A DNA stretch of 64,000 nucleotides from Sandaracinaceae bacterium (GCA_016712745.1 JADJQN010000003.1:310001-374000), one strand, 5' to 3'. Counted from the first letter of the stretch, positions 9,027-17,872 are shown. Numbers and translations are program-made. Notes: generated by a model from the letters alone, not told the origin.

Positions 9027-9818
9027 TCAGAGAAACTTGCTAGCGAGAAACGCCGCCATGCGACGCGGCACAAAGCGCAGCATGAACATCGAGAATGTGT
9101 TGAGCACGCCACTTACGATGTTGCGGCGTCCATTAAAAAGCGCGTCAAGGCCAATGCGCGCGCAATCCTCGGCGCTCATGAAAGCCGACTTCTTCCAGCC
9201 ACTCACTTCGATCCCCGCGACGTTGGAGAATTCGCTTTCGGTCGGGCCGGGACAAAGGCAGCAAACACGAACGTTCGTGTCCCCGAGCTCGAATGCCAGC
9301 GCTTCCGTGAAGTTGCGCACGTAGCTCTTGCCTGCGGCGTAGGTCGCCATGCTCGGCGTTGGCAAGTAGGCGCCGATCGACGAGACGTTCAGCACGTAGC
9401 CGTGGTTGCGCGCGAGCATTGCCTTTGTGAAGAGATGCGTGAGCTCCGTCAGTGAAATCATATTGAGCTGCATTTCGTCCGCCACCGTTTGCCACGGAGT
9501 ATCCACAAAGTTCTTCTTCGTGCCAAAGCCAGCGTTGTTGATGAGTACGTCGATCGGAAGACCTGCGCCTTCCGTCGCGTCGTAGAGAGAGAGCGCTTCG
9601 CTACTGCGAGCCAGATCGAACGGCAACACCGTGACTTCGACGCCATGTGCCGCTCGCAACTCCGCAGCGAGCGCCAAAAGCCTCTCCATGCGGCGCGCCG
9701 TTAGCACGAGCGACATGCCGCGCGCAGCGAGTTGATGCGCGAACGCGCGTCCGATGCCACTCGACGCGCCAGTCACCAAAGCGCGTTTCGAACGAAGGGA
9801 TTGCGACGCAGATGCCAT
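9027..9818 (-). CDS. short-chain dehydrogenase/reductase (DltE/YqjQ-like)
   Basis: ATG 9818 is chosen (MASASQSLRSKRALVTG); the 15 extra upstream codons look unrelated. Cofactor motif TGASSGIG, NNAG, catalytic Ser in NVSSIG and the YAAGK Tyr-Lys pair are all present. The C-terminal tail (FSMFMLRFVPRRMAAFLASKFL) is amphipathic and typical of membrane-associated SDRs acting on lipids. The 263-residue length is normal. Substrate is not readable. Confidence 0.9.
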   Translation of the reverse strand: MASASQSLRSKRALVTGASSGIGRAFAHQLAARGMSLVLTARRMERLLALAAELRAAHGVEVTVLPFDLARSSEALSLYDATEGAGLPIDVLINNAGFGTKKNFVDTPWQTVADEMQLNMISLTELTHLFTKAMLARNHGYVLNVSSIGAYLPTPSMATYAAGKSYVRNFTEALAFELGDTNVRVCCLCPGPTESEFSNVAGIEVSGWKKSAFMSAEDCARIGLDALFNGRRNIVSGVLNTFSMFMLRFVPRRMAAFLASKFL

Positions 9819-9905
9819 GCGATTGCGGATGCTGCCTTCTCGGTGGGTAACCGTCAAAAACACTCAGTCTCGATCCAGCCGGAGAAAGGTGCGGCTTCCT
9901 GCAGA

Positions 9906-10361
9906 ATGGTGCATGCTCGACCACGCATGGGGGATCCCGACGAGCATCATCGCAAGGTCATGGAAGGGCTGCGCAAGCGAGCCGATGCACTGGGCGTTCC
10001 ATTGCTGAACAATACGAAGTGGCGGGAGGTATTCCACGCAGCGATAGGTCCGCACGTAAGTGTCGGCGGCAAGCTGGTCGGATGGGACGAAGATCCAGAG
10101 CAGGATCGCGACACCGTCCGCATGTGGATCGGTCTTGACAACGATGAAAAGATCGGAGAAAGCGGTCTGCGGGATCCAGGCTTCGGTGGCGGCCCGTGCA
10201 ACTACTGGGAGATCATCGAAGCGCACTTCAAATCCACGGCTCCCACGGCCGAACAGCGAGCGGAATGGATAGCGGCGTTCGAGCAAGAGCTGCGGTCGCT
10301 TCGTGTGGCGCACGTCACGACGGGCCGCGAAGTCGTCGTCCACGGCTACGACAAAATCTAA
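9906..10361 (+). CDS. hypothetical protein
   Basis: No family was recognised. ATG 9906 gives 151 residues; ATG 9927 (MGDPDEHH) is equally possible. The protein is soluble and acidic-rich with LLNNTKWREVFHAAIG near the front and a C-terminal helix EQRAEWIAAFEQELRSLR. Base composition and codon use resemble the neighbours, which supports coding. It ends 12 bp before a truncated DUF488-like gene, but a functional link is not evident. Confidence 0.5.
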   Translation: MVHARPRMGDPDEHHRKVMEGLRKRADALGVPLLNNTKWREVFHAAIGPHVSVGGKLVGWDEDPEQDRDTVRMWIGLDNDEKIGESGLRDPGFGGGPCNYWEIIEAHFKSTAPTAEQRAEWIAAFEQELRSLRVAHVTTGREVVVHGYDKI

Positions 10362-10372
10362 GTTGTTGTGGT

Positions 10373-10678
10373 GTGCGCAAAGCCGAATTTGCGTCATGGG
10401 ATTTCTACGATGTTGGGTTGCCGAGCCTGGCGTCGTCCGAAGATCTCGTGAAAATGGCGCTGCGCTCAGCCGAGCAGCGAACATGGAAAGCCTTCGTGCG
10501 ACGCTACCGCGCCGAAATGAGAAAGACAGACGCAGCGCGCACGCTCGATCTACTCGCCGCTTTGTCACGCACCGGAAACTTCTCGGTGGGGTGCTACTGC
10601 GAGGACCAAACATGCTGCCACCGCTCGATCCTGCGCGAGCTGTTGAAGGAACACGGGGCAAACCTCGCTCGGGAGTGA
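10373..10678 (+). CDS. DUF488-like protein, N-terminally truncated
   Basis: From GTG 10373 the sequence matches the later part of DUF488 proteins: WDFYDVGLPSLASSEDLVK, FVRRYRAEM, and the terminal cysteine-histidine motif CYCEDQTCCHRSILRELL. The N-terminal beta-strand block that should precede it (a segment like 'RRPPRGV') is missing in all three frames, and no clear ribosome binding site is seen. It may be a remnant rather than a working gene. The family's function is poorly defined. Confidence 0.5.
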   Translation: MRKAEFASWDFYDVGLPSLASSEDLVKMALRSAEQRTWKAFVRRYRAEMRKTDAARTLDLLAALSRTGNFSVGCYCEDQTCCHRSILRELLKEHGANLARE

Positions 10679-10779
10679 GCCGACGCAGGAGTGGAGCTCG
10701 CGGATAGCGGTTAATCCCGATGTTCGCGCCTCTCGCGCGATAGTTCGCCGCTGTGAGCGATTAAGCGCTAAGAGCAGGC

Positions 10780-11469
10780 ATGTCCAAACGCAAACCAGGT
10801 TCGATCAAGGTCAGCGAGAAGGTGAAAAGCGCGCTGATTGAGCTGCGGCATCTCACCGAAAACACCGAGCCTGGCGAGATTGATATTCGAGCGCTCGAAC
10901 GTGTCGAGTCGGCATTCGATAGCACCCTTTCGCCGGATATTTTGGCCGCGATGTCGTGCGAGATTGATCAGCTAGGGATCAACCTTGCGGGAGTTGCATC
11001 GCTCACCGAGGAAGCGCGCGCGAAGGGCTGCCCGCCCGACTTGCTCGCCATCGGCACCGACGAGAGCGGACACATCTACTACTGCGTCGACCGCAAGCCC
11101 GAGAAGAGCGTAGTGGCAAACCTCGCCACCTTCGACTCGGAAGACGGCAGCGTGCAGCGATCTTCGTTCGCCTCGTGGCTGAAGGAGCGACTCGAGACGC
11201 TGAAAACTTTTATGTCGGAAGGCGAAGATGCTCAGCGTGAGCGCACGCAGTCATCGGTGAGCGACGACGACAAAGCGACGTTCAAGCCCGAGTTGGTTTC
11301 GCCGGTCGGCGGAGAAACCTCGCAGCGTTTTGCCGAGCACCCGAAGTTTGGGCGCGGAAAAATTCTGCGGCAGATTGGCGACGGAGCCGATCTGAAATAC
11401 GAAGTCGCCTTTCCAGAAAGCGGAACGAAGACGCTCTTGGCTCGCTTCGTAACTATTGTCTCGTCGTAA
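10780..11469 (+). CDS. SUKH/SMI1-like protein with C-terminal beta domain (hypothetical)
   Basis: This is a 229-residue soluble protein. The central segment (DLLAIGTDESGHIYYCVD, then SFASWLKERLE) resembles the second half of SMI1/KNR4 (SUKH) immunity-type domains, but the usual N-terminal part is not evident. The C-terminal 45 residues (HPKFGRGKILRQIGDGADLK) look like the small 'FGxGxV' domain found at the ends of UvrD-like helicases and DUF3553. No toxin gene is adjacent. Assignment is tentative. Confidence 0.5.
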   Translation: MSKRKPGSIKVSEKVKSALIELRHLTENTEPGEIDIRALERVESAFDSTLSPDILAAMSCEIDQLGINLAGVASLTEEARAKGCPPDLLAIGTDESGHIYYCVDRKPEKSVVANLATFDSEDGSVQRSSFASWLKERLETLKTFMSEGEDAQRERTQSSVSDDDKATFKPELVSPVGGETSQRFAEHPKFGRGKILRQIGDGADLKYEVAFPESGTKTLLARFVTIVSS

Positions 11470-11483
11470 AGCTGCAGTGAGCT

Positions 11484-11544
11484 AGAACGCATCTCATAAA
11501 TCCCTCGGTCGGCTTCCTCGGTCGGGATTTATGAGATGCGTTCT
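11484..11544. repeat. 21-bp perfect inverted repeat between convergent genes
   Basis: Arms 11484-11504 and 11524-11544 are exact reverse complements, starting AGAACGCATCTC and ending GAGATGCGTTCT, with a 19-nt loop. The stem is AT-rich in its middle and has no U-tract, so it is unlike a standard intrinsic terminator. It may be a dispersed hairpin element that also ends transcription of the two converging genes. Confidence 0.75.
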
Positions 11545-11548
11545 GGCG

Positions 11549-12772
11549 CTATTCGTTCCCACGGTCCTCCGCAGAGGCAAACCAGCTGCGCAATTGCGCG
11601 TAGACCTCAGGTCGGCTGAGCAGATCCAGATGGGATGTCCCGAGGGCCACCCACTGATGTGACGGCGGATAGGGGAGAGTAAGATCGCGACGTGCGTGCT
11701 TGCCCAGTGCGCTTTCAATCGCGACAACGCCGTCCCCCGCAACTCTTCCGCTCATTGCGCTGCTCGTCGAGCCCGCAATTGCGTAGCACTGAACGCCGTC
11801 CGGCAAAGTTAGGTTAGCGCGCGCATCTGCGTGCAACGCGAAGCGATCTCGCCCTTCCCAATGCTCGTCGAGCACATAACCAAATCGCATGTCGGTAATG
11901 CCAGCGCCTCGCAAACGCGCAAGCTTGCCGATCGGCGCGCTGTACTCCGTGGCGCCCAGTATCGCGTGAAGCCAGCTGCCGCCGCGTTCCATCGCCGAAC
12001 CGTGATGAGGTGAGCCGAGGCAAACAAATCTACGCAACTTACGTCGCCAGGAAAGCGCTTGCACTTCGGCGATGTGACACGCGCTTCGCGTCACGAGTCC
12101 GCCCATGCTGTGGCACAAGATGCTGACCTCATCCACGGGCACGGGCCACGCTTCTACAAGCTGCTCGAGGAGCGTCGCGAACTCGCGACCGTTCGTGGAG
12201 ATGTGGAGGCCCGAGTTGTAATAAAGATAGATGGGCGCGTATCCGAACTCGCGCGAGAGGGCCGCCCCATGGTCATGACCGTGGCGGGTCCATCCCAAGT
12301 CGTTCATGGAAGAGCCGTGAACGAGGATGAGAAGTTTGGTTTCGGCGTCGGGGAATCGCGCGTCGAGCTCTTCCGCTGTCAGCGCGAGAGGCGCGCCGTC
12401 TCGCCGGAACTGCATTTCTATCGCGAGTGGATTCTCGGTATCGCGCAAGTAGTCACCGACCACGCCGTTCAAGGCCGCGACCACCGCCTCGCGCTGCGCA
12501 CCGGGGACGCTCTCGCCAAGATATGGAGCGAACTGTGACAACAGCGCATCGATGCCCGCTCCCACGACTTGCATTACTAGTCGCGTGGGCCGATACGCCA
12601 CAAACGTCAGCAGCCTTGCTGGGATAGCCAGAGGCTTGCCAAGCCACCGGGGCCCGCTTGCGATCGTGCGGTGCACGTCTTCGACGGCGTCGTTCACGCG
12701 TGTGACTGAGGTCACCACAAGCTTGCTCGCGGCGCGGAGATCATCAGCGTGCTTACGGGTGCGTTTTGTCAT
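11549..12772 (-). CDS. alpha/beta-hydrolase, lipase-like (PGAP1/triacylglycerol lipase type)
   Basis: ATG 12772 (MTKRTRKHADDL) is preferred over a TTG two codons upstream. The protein is about 407 residues. The oxyanion/HG motif is LLILVHGSS, the nucleophile elbow is CHSMGGLV, and FVCLGSPHHGS is characteristic of PGAP1-like lipases. There is no signal peptide, so it may be cytoplasmic. The last residues abut the 21-bp hairpin. Substrate not determinable. Confidence 0.82.
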   Translation of the reverse strand: MTKRTRKHADDLRAASKLVVTSVTRVNDAVEDVHRTIASGPRWLGKPLAIPARLLTFVAYRPTRLVMQVVGAGIDALLSQFAPYLGESVPGAQREAVVAALNGVVGDYLRDTENPLAIEMQFRRDGAPLALTAEELDARFPDAETKLLILVHGSSMNDLGWTRHGHDHGAALSREFGYAPIYLYYNSGLHISTNGREFATLLEQLVEAWPVPVDEVSILCHSMGGLVTRSACHIAEVQALSWRRKLRRFVCLGSPHHGSAMERGGSWLHAILGATEYSAPIGKLARLRGAGITDMRFGYVLDEHWEGRDRFALHADARANLTLPDGVQCYAIAGSTSSAMSGRVAGDGVVAIESALGKHARRDLTLPYPPSHQWVALGTSHLDLLSRPEVYAQLRSWFASAEDRGNE

Positions 12773-12855
12773 GGGCAACTAAGTTTGATCCTAACTCATT
12801 CGCGAGGCCCACATCTAACCGTCTATCTTGTTCGGCGGGTGCTACTGTCACCGCG

Positions 12856-13437
12856 ATGAGCATTGGCGCAATCTTCTTGCTCGCACTCGGTCTGGCGATG
12901 GACGCGACTGCGGTGGCTGCGGCGCGCGGCATGGCCACCACGCGTATCCTTCCGCGCCACGCGGTGCTTGTAGCGGTCTTCTTCGGAGGCTCGCAGGCGC
13001 TCATGCCAATGCTCGGATGGATCGTCGGAAGCCGCATTGGCCCAAGCGTGGAGCGCTGGGATCATTGGATTGCCTTTGTTCTACTCGGTGCCATCGGCGC
13101 AAAAATGCTATGGGAGGCGCGCGGCGCGAGCTCGGGCGATGCGCCCGATGACTCGTCAACGGACCTCTTCGGAATCAAGACGATGTGCCTGCTGGCCATC
13201 GCCACAAGCATCGACGCATTTGCAGCTGGCATCACACTTCCGATGATGAACGCGCCGTTCGCTTTCTCGCTTGCAACCATTGGCATCACCACTGCTGTGT
13301 TGAGCGTGATTGGGCTCTACACGGGGCGTCGCTTCGGGGCCATGTTTGGCAAGCGCCTGGATATGGCCGGCGGCCTCGCACTCATCGCCCTCGGCACCAA
13401 GATCTTGATCGAACACCTTCGCGCGCCGCCGCAGTGA
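12856..13437 (+). CDS. mntP: putative manganese efflux pump MntP
   Basis: ATG 12856 begins MSIGAIFLLALGLAMDATAV, which matches the first helix and its conserved Asp. The second half repeats the motif as ATSIDAFAAGI. It has six hydrophobic helices and 193 residues, the normal MntP size. The family exports Mn(II). The upstream gap (75 bp) is too short for, and shows no clear sign of, a yybP-ykoY manganese riboswitch. Confidence 0.88.
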   Translation: MSIGAIFLLALGLAMDATAVAAARGMATTRILPRHAVLVAVFFGGSQALMPMLGWIVGSRIGPSVERWDHWIAFVLLGAIGAKMLWEARGASSGDAPDDSSTDLFGIKTMCLLAIATSIDAFAAGITLPMMNAPFAFSLATIGITTAVLSVIGLYTGRRFGAMFGKRLDMAGGLALIALGTKILIEHLRAPPQ

Positions 13438-13465
13438 CTGAGCGCGAACAGCCACTTTTTGTCCT

Positions 13466-13482
13466 GCGGCACGCAGCTTGCT
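13466..13482 (+). promoter_or_regulatory. sigma-54 promoter (-24/-12) for the 13508 membrane protein
   Basis: GCGGCACGCAGCTTGCT matches the consensus TTGGCACG-N4-TTGCW at every position except the first two, with GG-N10-GC exact. The ATG lies 26 bp after the element, which suits a start site about 12 bp downstream and a short leader. Confidence 0.65.
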
Positions 13483-13507
13483 TTGCTCGAGCGTCGGAAC
13501 GTCCCGA

Positions 13508-14545
13508 ATGCACATCTCGAACGGCGCGCACAGCCATCCCTCGGTCCGAAAGCCGTCACGAAGTGTCGACCAACGTCGCGTCACTGTCGCTCTCGCCTCG
13601 TTTTCGGCGCTATCAGCACTCGCAGGCGGTTTTGCGCTCTTGCTCACGCCTAACGGTGGCGCGGCGCCTCTTTCGCTCCTTGAGCACTCGCCCTTTACCA
13701 GCTTTCTAATCCCGGGGCTGATTCTCGCGTTCGTAGTTGGAGGCACAAGCGCAGGCTGCGCTTTGCTGACGCTGCAACGTTCGCGCCTCGCAACCGACGC
13801 CACAATTCTTGCGGGCGGCACCCTCCTCGTCTGGATTCTTGTCGAAGTCTCGTTGATGCGCATGGTGCAATGGCTTCATTGGCTCTGCGGATTTCTTGGC
13901 GCGGCGCTCCTCGTTTTGGGAATCGTCTCCGCATGGCGGACGCGCGAGCGACGGCATCGGTGGATCGTTACGGTCACCATCGCTGAAGCGCTCGGCTTTC
14001 TCGCCCCTGTCTGCGTAGGAGTCTTTTCCGCCGCGTATCACGCGTCCGACCTGCAGCAAGGGGTGTTGGTCGTTGCTGCGGGAGCGGTAGAGGGATTCGC
14101 GCTGGGCCTCGGCCAGGCAATCGCGCTGCCCCTGCCGATACGCAAGATGCGCTACGCGCTTTTGACCTCGCTTGGCGCGGCGATCGTTTGGGCAAGCGTC
14201 ATGTTCATGACGTCACTCTTTGGCCATGGCCACAGCCCCTTGCTGCTTGCGCTCTTATGCACCATCACGGGCGCGGTGGGACTGCTCGCCATGGGCACGA
14301 TGCAATGGATCGAGCTTCGTCACAGCGCGCCCCGAGCCCATCGCTGGATCTTCTGGACGGCGCTTGCTTGGTGCGTAGCATTGCCTCTGAGCTTTACGCC
14401 CGCGCCCCTCGTGGACATGAGCACGCCGGTCGCGTCCAACTTGGTGATTTGGGCGTGCGGCGGACTTTTGATGGCGTTCGTGATGGCCTCGATAAGCTGG
14501 CTCGGCGTGCGCCGCATCTTTTTGCGTCCCGCAACCGTGAGCTAG
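13508..14545 (+). CDS. polytopic membrane protein, function unknown
   Basis: ATG 13508 is chosen because it follows the sigma-54 element; a TTG-type start at 13478 would lie inside it. The protein is 345 residues with about nine hydrophobic helices. It seems built of two parts: an N-terminal pair of helices resembling small uncharacterised membrane proteins (GGFALLLTPNGGAAPLSLL), then a longer C-terminal set with a His-rich HSPLLL/RHSAPRAH loop. No family recognised. Its promoter type links it to the redox block downstream. Confidence 0.75.
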   Translation: MHISNGAHSHPSVRKPSRSVDQRRVTVALASFSALSALAGGFALLLTPNGGAAPLSLLEHSPFTSFLIPGLILAFVVGGTSAGCALLTLQRSRLATDATILAGGTLLVWILVEVSLMRMVQWLHWLCGFLGAALLVLGIVSAWRTRERRHRWIVTVTIAEALGFLAPVCVGVFSAAYHASDLQQGVLVVAAGAVEGFALGLGQAIALPLPIRKMRYALLTSLGAAIVWASVMFMTSLFGHGHSPLLLALLCTITGAVGLLAMGTMQWIELRHSAPRAHRWIFWTALAWCVALPLSFTPAPLVDMSTPVASNLVIWACGGLLMAFVMASISWLGVRRIFLRPATVS

Positions 14546-14637
14546 GCAAGTCGCGCAAAAAATGCGCCGGCATGCGGGATCTGCGCTCGCCAGTGACCGG
14601 ATCAATCAGCGAACGCGCGGCAGATGGATCTCCTGCG

Positions 14638-14654
14638 TGGGCACGCTCCGTGCT
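14638..14654 (+). promoter_or_regulatory. sigma-54 promoter for the flavoprotein-NtrC operon
   Basis: TGGGCACGCTCCGTGCT has the exact GG-N10-GC spacing and differs from TTGGCACG-N4-TTGCW at two positions. It ends 26 bp before GTG 14681, which has an AAGG ribosome binding site. This placement argues against the longer reading frame starting at 14624. Confidence 0.6.
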
Positions 14655-14680
14655 TAGCGAATCCTGTGGATGCAAGGCTG

Positions 14681-15871
14681 GTGCGCAAACGAATTCTGGT
14701 GCTCGGTTCGAACTTCGCCGGCTTTACCGCGGCGCTGACGCTCAAGCGTCTGCTGGGCGCGGCTCATGACGTGGTTGTTGTCTCGCAGAACGACGAGTTC
14801 ACCTTCACGCCTGCGCTCGTACGAGTGCTCTTTGGCTTGCGTGATCGTACGCACCTTGGTTTTGCGGTGCGACCTGCGTTCGATCGCGCGGGCGTCGTCT
14901 TCAAGCAGATGCCCGTCACTCGCATCGAGCTCGGCGAAAAGTACATCCTCACGGCAGTAGGCCGCGAGGACTACGACTATCTGCTTATCGCAACTGGCGC
15001 AGTTTCCGACTTCGATACGGTCAAAGGTCTGCATCCTAAGGACGGACACAACCATTCGATCATGACGTGGGACGAAGCCCATCGCGCCCGTGCGGCGTTT
15101 GACGAGCTCATCTTGAAGCCCGGTCCAGTGGTCGTTGGGGTCGTACAGGGAGGCTGGCACTTCAGCGTTGCGTACGAGCTTGCGCTGGGTCTCGCGGGGG
15201 CACTGCAGCGACGTGGATTGGGCCGGCGTGTGCCGCTGACCTTCGTCACCCCGGAGCCCTATCTCGGCCACTTCGGTGTTGATGGGGTGAACACTTCGCG
15301 CCAGACCATCGAGAAGCTTTTTCACGAAGCGGGGATCGAAGCGATCGTGAATTGCTCGGTAAAAGAAGTCGCACCAGAACAGGTGCTCCTGGATGATGGA
15401 CGCTCGTTGCCGTCGGCGTTCTCGCTTCTGATTCCGGCAATGCGGGGCGTCGACGTCGTGCGCCGATGCCGGGACATCGTGGACGCTCACGGCTTCGTGA
15501 ACGTCGATCACGGCTACCAAACTCTTCTTTATCAAGAAGTCTTCGCCACCGGATCTGCGGTAGCGACCGGCGCGTCTTCCGGCGTGCCGGTTCCGCGAGG
15601 GGTCCCCAAGTCCGGATACTTTGCCGAGGAGTCCGCACGTGTGGCCGCCTACAACATTGCCGCGTCCATCAACGGCGCTCGGCACGTTCATTTATCGCCG
15701 ATCGAGATAGACGCGAAAGGAATCGTGGACGCGGCAATCGGCCCCGACCTGCACGTCGAGCCCAAATCGGAGCCAACGCGCGCACTCGCCGCGGTAGTGC
15801 CAGGCTTGAATGGACACTGGGCAAACACCGCGTACATGAGGTACTTTTCGAAACGAACAAAGGACCCATGA
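14681..15871 (+). CDS. NAD(P)/FAD-dependent oxidoreductase, sulfide:quinone reductase-like
   Basis: GTG 14681 gives 396 residues starting directly at the FAD-binding strand RILVLGSNFAGFTAA. A second dinucleotide motif and the conserved IATGAVSDFDTV and EVFATGSAV segments place it in the SQR/NDH-2 superfamily. In SQRs the segment after the second nucleotide-binding strand usually carries a redox cysteine (QGASC); here it is VQGGWHFSVAYE, without Cys. It may therefore not oxidise sulfide. Its stop overlaps the NtrC regulator start (ATGA), so flavoprotein and regulator are made together. Confidence 0.8.
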   Translation: MRKRILVLGSNFAGFTAALTLKRLLGAAHDVVVVSQNDEFTFTPALVRVLFGLRDRTHLGFAVRPAFDRAGVVFKQMPVTRIELGEKYILTAVGREDYDYLLIATGAVSDFDTVKGLHPKDGHNHSIMTWDEAHRARAAFDELILKPGPVVVGVVQGGWHFSVAYELALGLAGALQRRGLGRRVPLTFVTPEPYLGHFGVDGVNTSRQTIEKLFHEAGIEAIVNCSVKEVAPEQVLLDDGRSLPSAFSLLIPAMRGVDVVRRCRDIVDAHGFVNVDHGYQTLLYQEVFATGSAVATGASSGVPVPRGVPKSGYFAEESARVAAYNIAASINGARHVHLSPIEIDAKGIVDAAIGPDLHVEPKSEPTRALAAVVPGLNGHWANTAYMRYFSKRTKDP

Positions 15872-17265
15872 ACGAGAACAAGAAGACGTCTTCCAAAGGT
15901 CGCGCGCTCGTTGTCGATGACGAAAGCGGCACACGCGACGCGGTAGCAAGCTTTCTGAAGTCAGAAGGCTTCTCGGTCGACGTCGCCGAAAATGGGGCGG
16001 TCGCGCTCGAGCGCGTGACTGAGATGCCGCCGGACGTGGTGATCACCGACCTCGACATGCCAGAGCTCGACGGATTCGGACTTCTCAAGAGACTGCGCGC
16101 GGACAATCCGAGCATTCCAGTCATTATGCTTACCTCCGCGCAGGACGTTGCAAAAGCCGTCGAGGCGATGCGCCTCGGTGCCGAAAACTATTTGTCCAAG
16201 CCGGTGGAGCTCGACGCGGTGCTCGTTGCAGTCGAGCGCGCGCTTGAGAACAGCAACACACGAATCGAAGCCGAGAACTTCCGTCGCCAAGCGCGAACCG
16301 ACCAAGCCGAAGGGCTGTACGGGCTCATCGGTACGAGCGCAGCGATGCAGCATGTCTACCGCACGGCGCGTAAGGTCGCACCTGCGCGGGCCACCGTCCT
16401 CATCAGCGGTGCGAGCGGGACCGGCAAAGGGGAGCTCGCGCGAGCGATCCACGCGCTTAGCCCACGGGCCGCCAATCCCTTTGTCGCGCTGCACTGTTCG
16501 GCGCTCTCGGAGAACTTACTGGAAAGCGAGCTTTTCGGGCACGAGCGCGGAGCCTTCACCGGCGCCGACAAACGGCGCGAAGGGCGTTTCGAGCAGGCCA
16601 ATGGCGGCACGCTTTTCCTCGACGAGATCGGCGAAATCTCACCGGCAACCCAGGTCAAGCTTCTCCGCGTTCTACAAGAGCGCGCATTCGAACGTGTAGG
16701 CGGTAACGCCACCGTGAATGTCGACGTTCGTCTGATCGCTGCCACAAATCGCGATCTGCCAAAAGAAGTAGAAGCCGGACGATTCCGCGAAGATCTCTAT
16801 TACCGGTTGAATGTTGTGCAAATTGAGATGCCGGCGCTTCGCGTTCGCGGCGGCGACATCATGATGCTCGCCGAGCATTTCTTGCGAAAGTTTGGCGCTG
16901 AGAACCACAAGAGCGTCGCCGGTTTTACGGACGCGGCCAAAGCAAAGATTGTTCGCAATCGCTGGCCAGGTAACGTACGGGCTCTTGAAAACGCTATCGA
17001 GCGGGCCGTCGTACTGTGTGAGGGAGACACAATCGATGAACACGACGTTCCGATCGACGCGGTTCCCGAAACAGCCTTTGGTGTGCCGGTTCCTGGATCG
17101 ACGATGGCCGAGGTAGAACGTTACGTGATCGAGAAGACTCTCGAGTCGGTGGACGGATCCACCTCGCGCGCCGCCGAGATTCTCGATATCGGCGTGCGTA
17201 CCATCCAGTACCGCGTGCAGGAGTACGCCAAGGCCGCACGGGTCGGATCAAACGCCGACGTCTAA
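15868..17265 (+). CDS. sigma-54-dependent response regulator, NtrC family
   Basis: ATG 15868 overlaps the upstream stop. The protein has 465 residues. The N-terminal receiver domain has phosphoacceptor Asp61 in ITDLDMPELDG and TSAQ/KP signature residues. The central AAA+ domain has Walker A GASGTGKGE (from about 181), GAFTGA (about 228-233, intact, so it should contact sigma-54) and Walker B GGTLFLDEIGE. The C-terminal Fis-type helix-turn-helix is SRAAEILDIGVRTIQYRV. Five sigma-54 sites within about 18 kb, one just ahead of its own operon, make it the likely activator of the redox block and possibly of itself. Confidence 0.95.
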   Translation: MNENKKTSSKGRALVVDDESGTRDAVASFLKSEGFSVDVAENGAVALERVTEMPPDVVITDLDMPELDGFGLLKRLRADNPSIPVIMLTSAQDVAKAVEAMRLGAENYLSKPVELDAVLVAVERALENSNTRIEAENFRRQARTDQAEGLYGLIGTSAAMQHVYRTARKVAPARATVLISGASGTGKGELARAIHALSPRAANPFVALHCSALSENLLESELFGHERGAFTGADKRREGRFEQANGGTLFLDEIGEISPATQVKLLRVLQERAFERVGGNATVNVDVRLIAATNRDLPKEVEAGRFREDLYYRLNVVQIEMPALRVRGGDIMMLAEHFLRKFGAENHKSVAGFTDAAKAKIVRNRWPGNVRALENAIERAVVLCEGDTIDEHDVPIDAVPETAFGVPVPGSTMAEVERYVIEKTLESVDGSTSRAAEILDIGVRTIQYRVQEYAKAARVGSNADV

Positions 17266-17282
17266 GCAAGATCTTTCGCTCG

Positions 17283-17669
17283 TCACTCTTCGATCTTCTC
17301 GGCGAGAAGACGCAGTGCATCGGTTGTCGTGAACACGCCGAGCACCTTGTCGTGCTCCGCGATCACAGCGGCGCCTAGCTTTCGGAACATCATCGTGCGA
17401 ACGACATGGGAAACTTTCTCGGTCGGCGCGGCCACGTAGACGCTCTCAATCATCAAATCCGAAACGAGCGAAGTGCGTTCACGGTCGGCGGATAGAGCGA
17501 TGTCTACATCACGATCGGAGATGAGGCCTACGAGGCGTCCGCTGAAAAGGACTGGCAAGTGCCGAACGTGCCATTTGGTCATGCGCTTGCGCGTCTCGAG
17601 CAGCGTTTGATCATCACCGATGGTGTACGGAGCTGCTGTCATGCACTCGGCGATGGTGGGCTGTGTCAT
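17283..17669 (-). CDS. CBS-domain pair protein
   Basis: ATG 17669 (MTQPTIAECMT) is chosen over one six codons upstream because the family begins there and a sigma-54 element sits 14 bp upstream. At 128 residues it is two CBS motifs and nothing else: RHLPVLFSGRLVGLISDRDV and AAVIAEHDKVLGVFTTTDAL. Such stand-alone CBS proteins bind adenine nucleotides and often act as energy or redox sensors. It is convergent with the NtrC gene. Confidence 0.9.
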   Translation of the reverse strand: MTQPTIAECMTAAPYTIGDDQTLLETRKRMTKWHVRHLPVLFSGRLVGLISDRDVDIALSADRERTSLVSDLMIESVYVAAPTEKVSHVVRTMMFRKLGAAVIAEHDKVLGVFTTTDALRLLAEKIEE

Positions 17670-17682
17670 GCGTATGGAGGTA

Positions 17683-17699
17683 AGCAAAATCCTTGCCTA
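17683..17699 (-). promoter_or_regulatory. sigma-54 promoter for the CBS-domain gene
   Basis: On the minus strand TAGGCAAGGATTTTGCT has exact GG-N10-GC spacing, a perfect TTGCT -12 element, and two mismatches in the -24 element. It ends 13 bp before the CBS start codon. Confidence 0.6.
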
Positions 17700-17872
17700 C
17701 TGCGATCGAGCGCTCTGTGCCTCGGCGACTAGCTAGCTCGACGCATGTGATGCACGCGCGGTGCAGAATCTGCGCTGACGTCCCCCCAATACGTGCCTGC
17801 ATGCAAGGGCTCGCGGCCTTGCGAGATGCGGCGAAACGCGATAATTCCGCAAGCGCGGGAAACGGAATCGAA

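Noticed and set aside
12781..12855. Manganese riboswitch ahead of mntP
   Set aside because: Only 75 bp separate the genes and the conserved riboswitch loops are not visible.
17723..17739. Possible sigma-54 element ahead of the REC-kinase gene
   Set aside because: Spacing is right, but the -24 and -12 boxes match poorly and it is more than 130 bp from the start codon.
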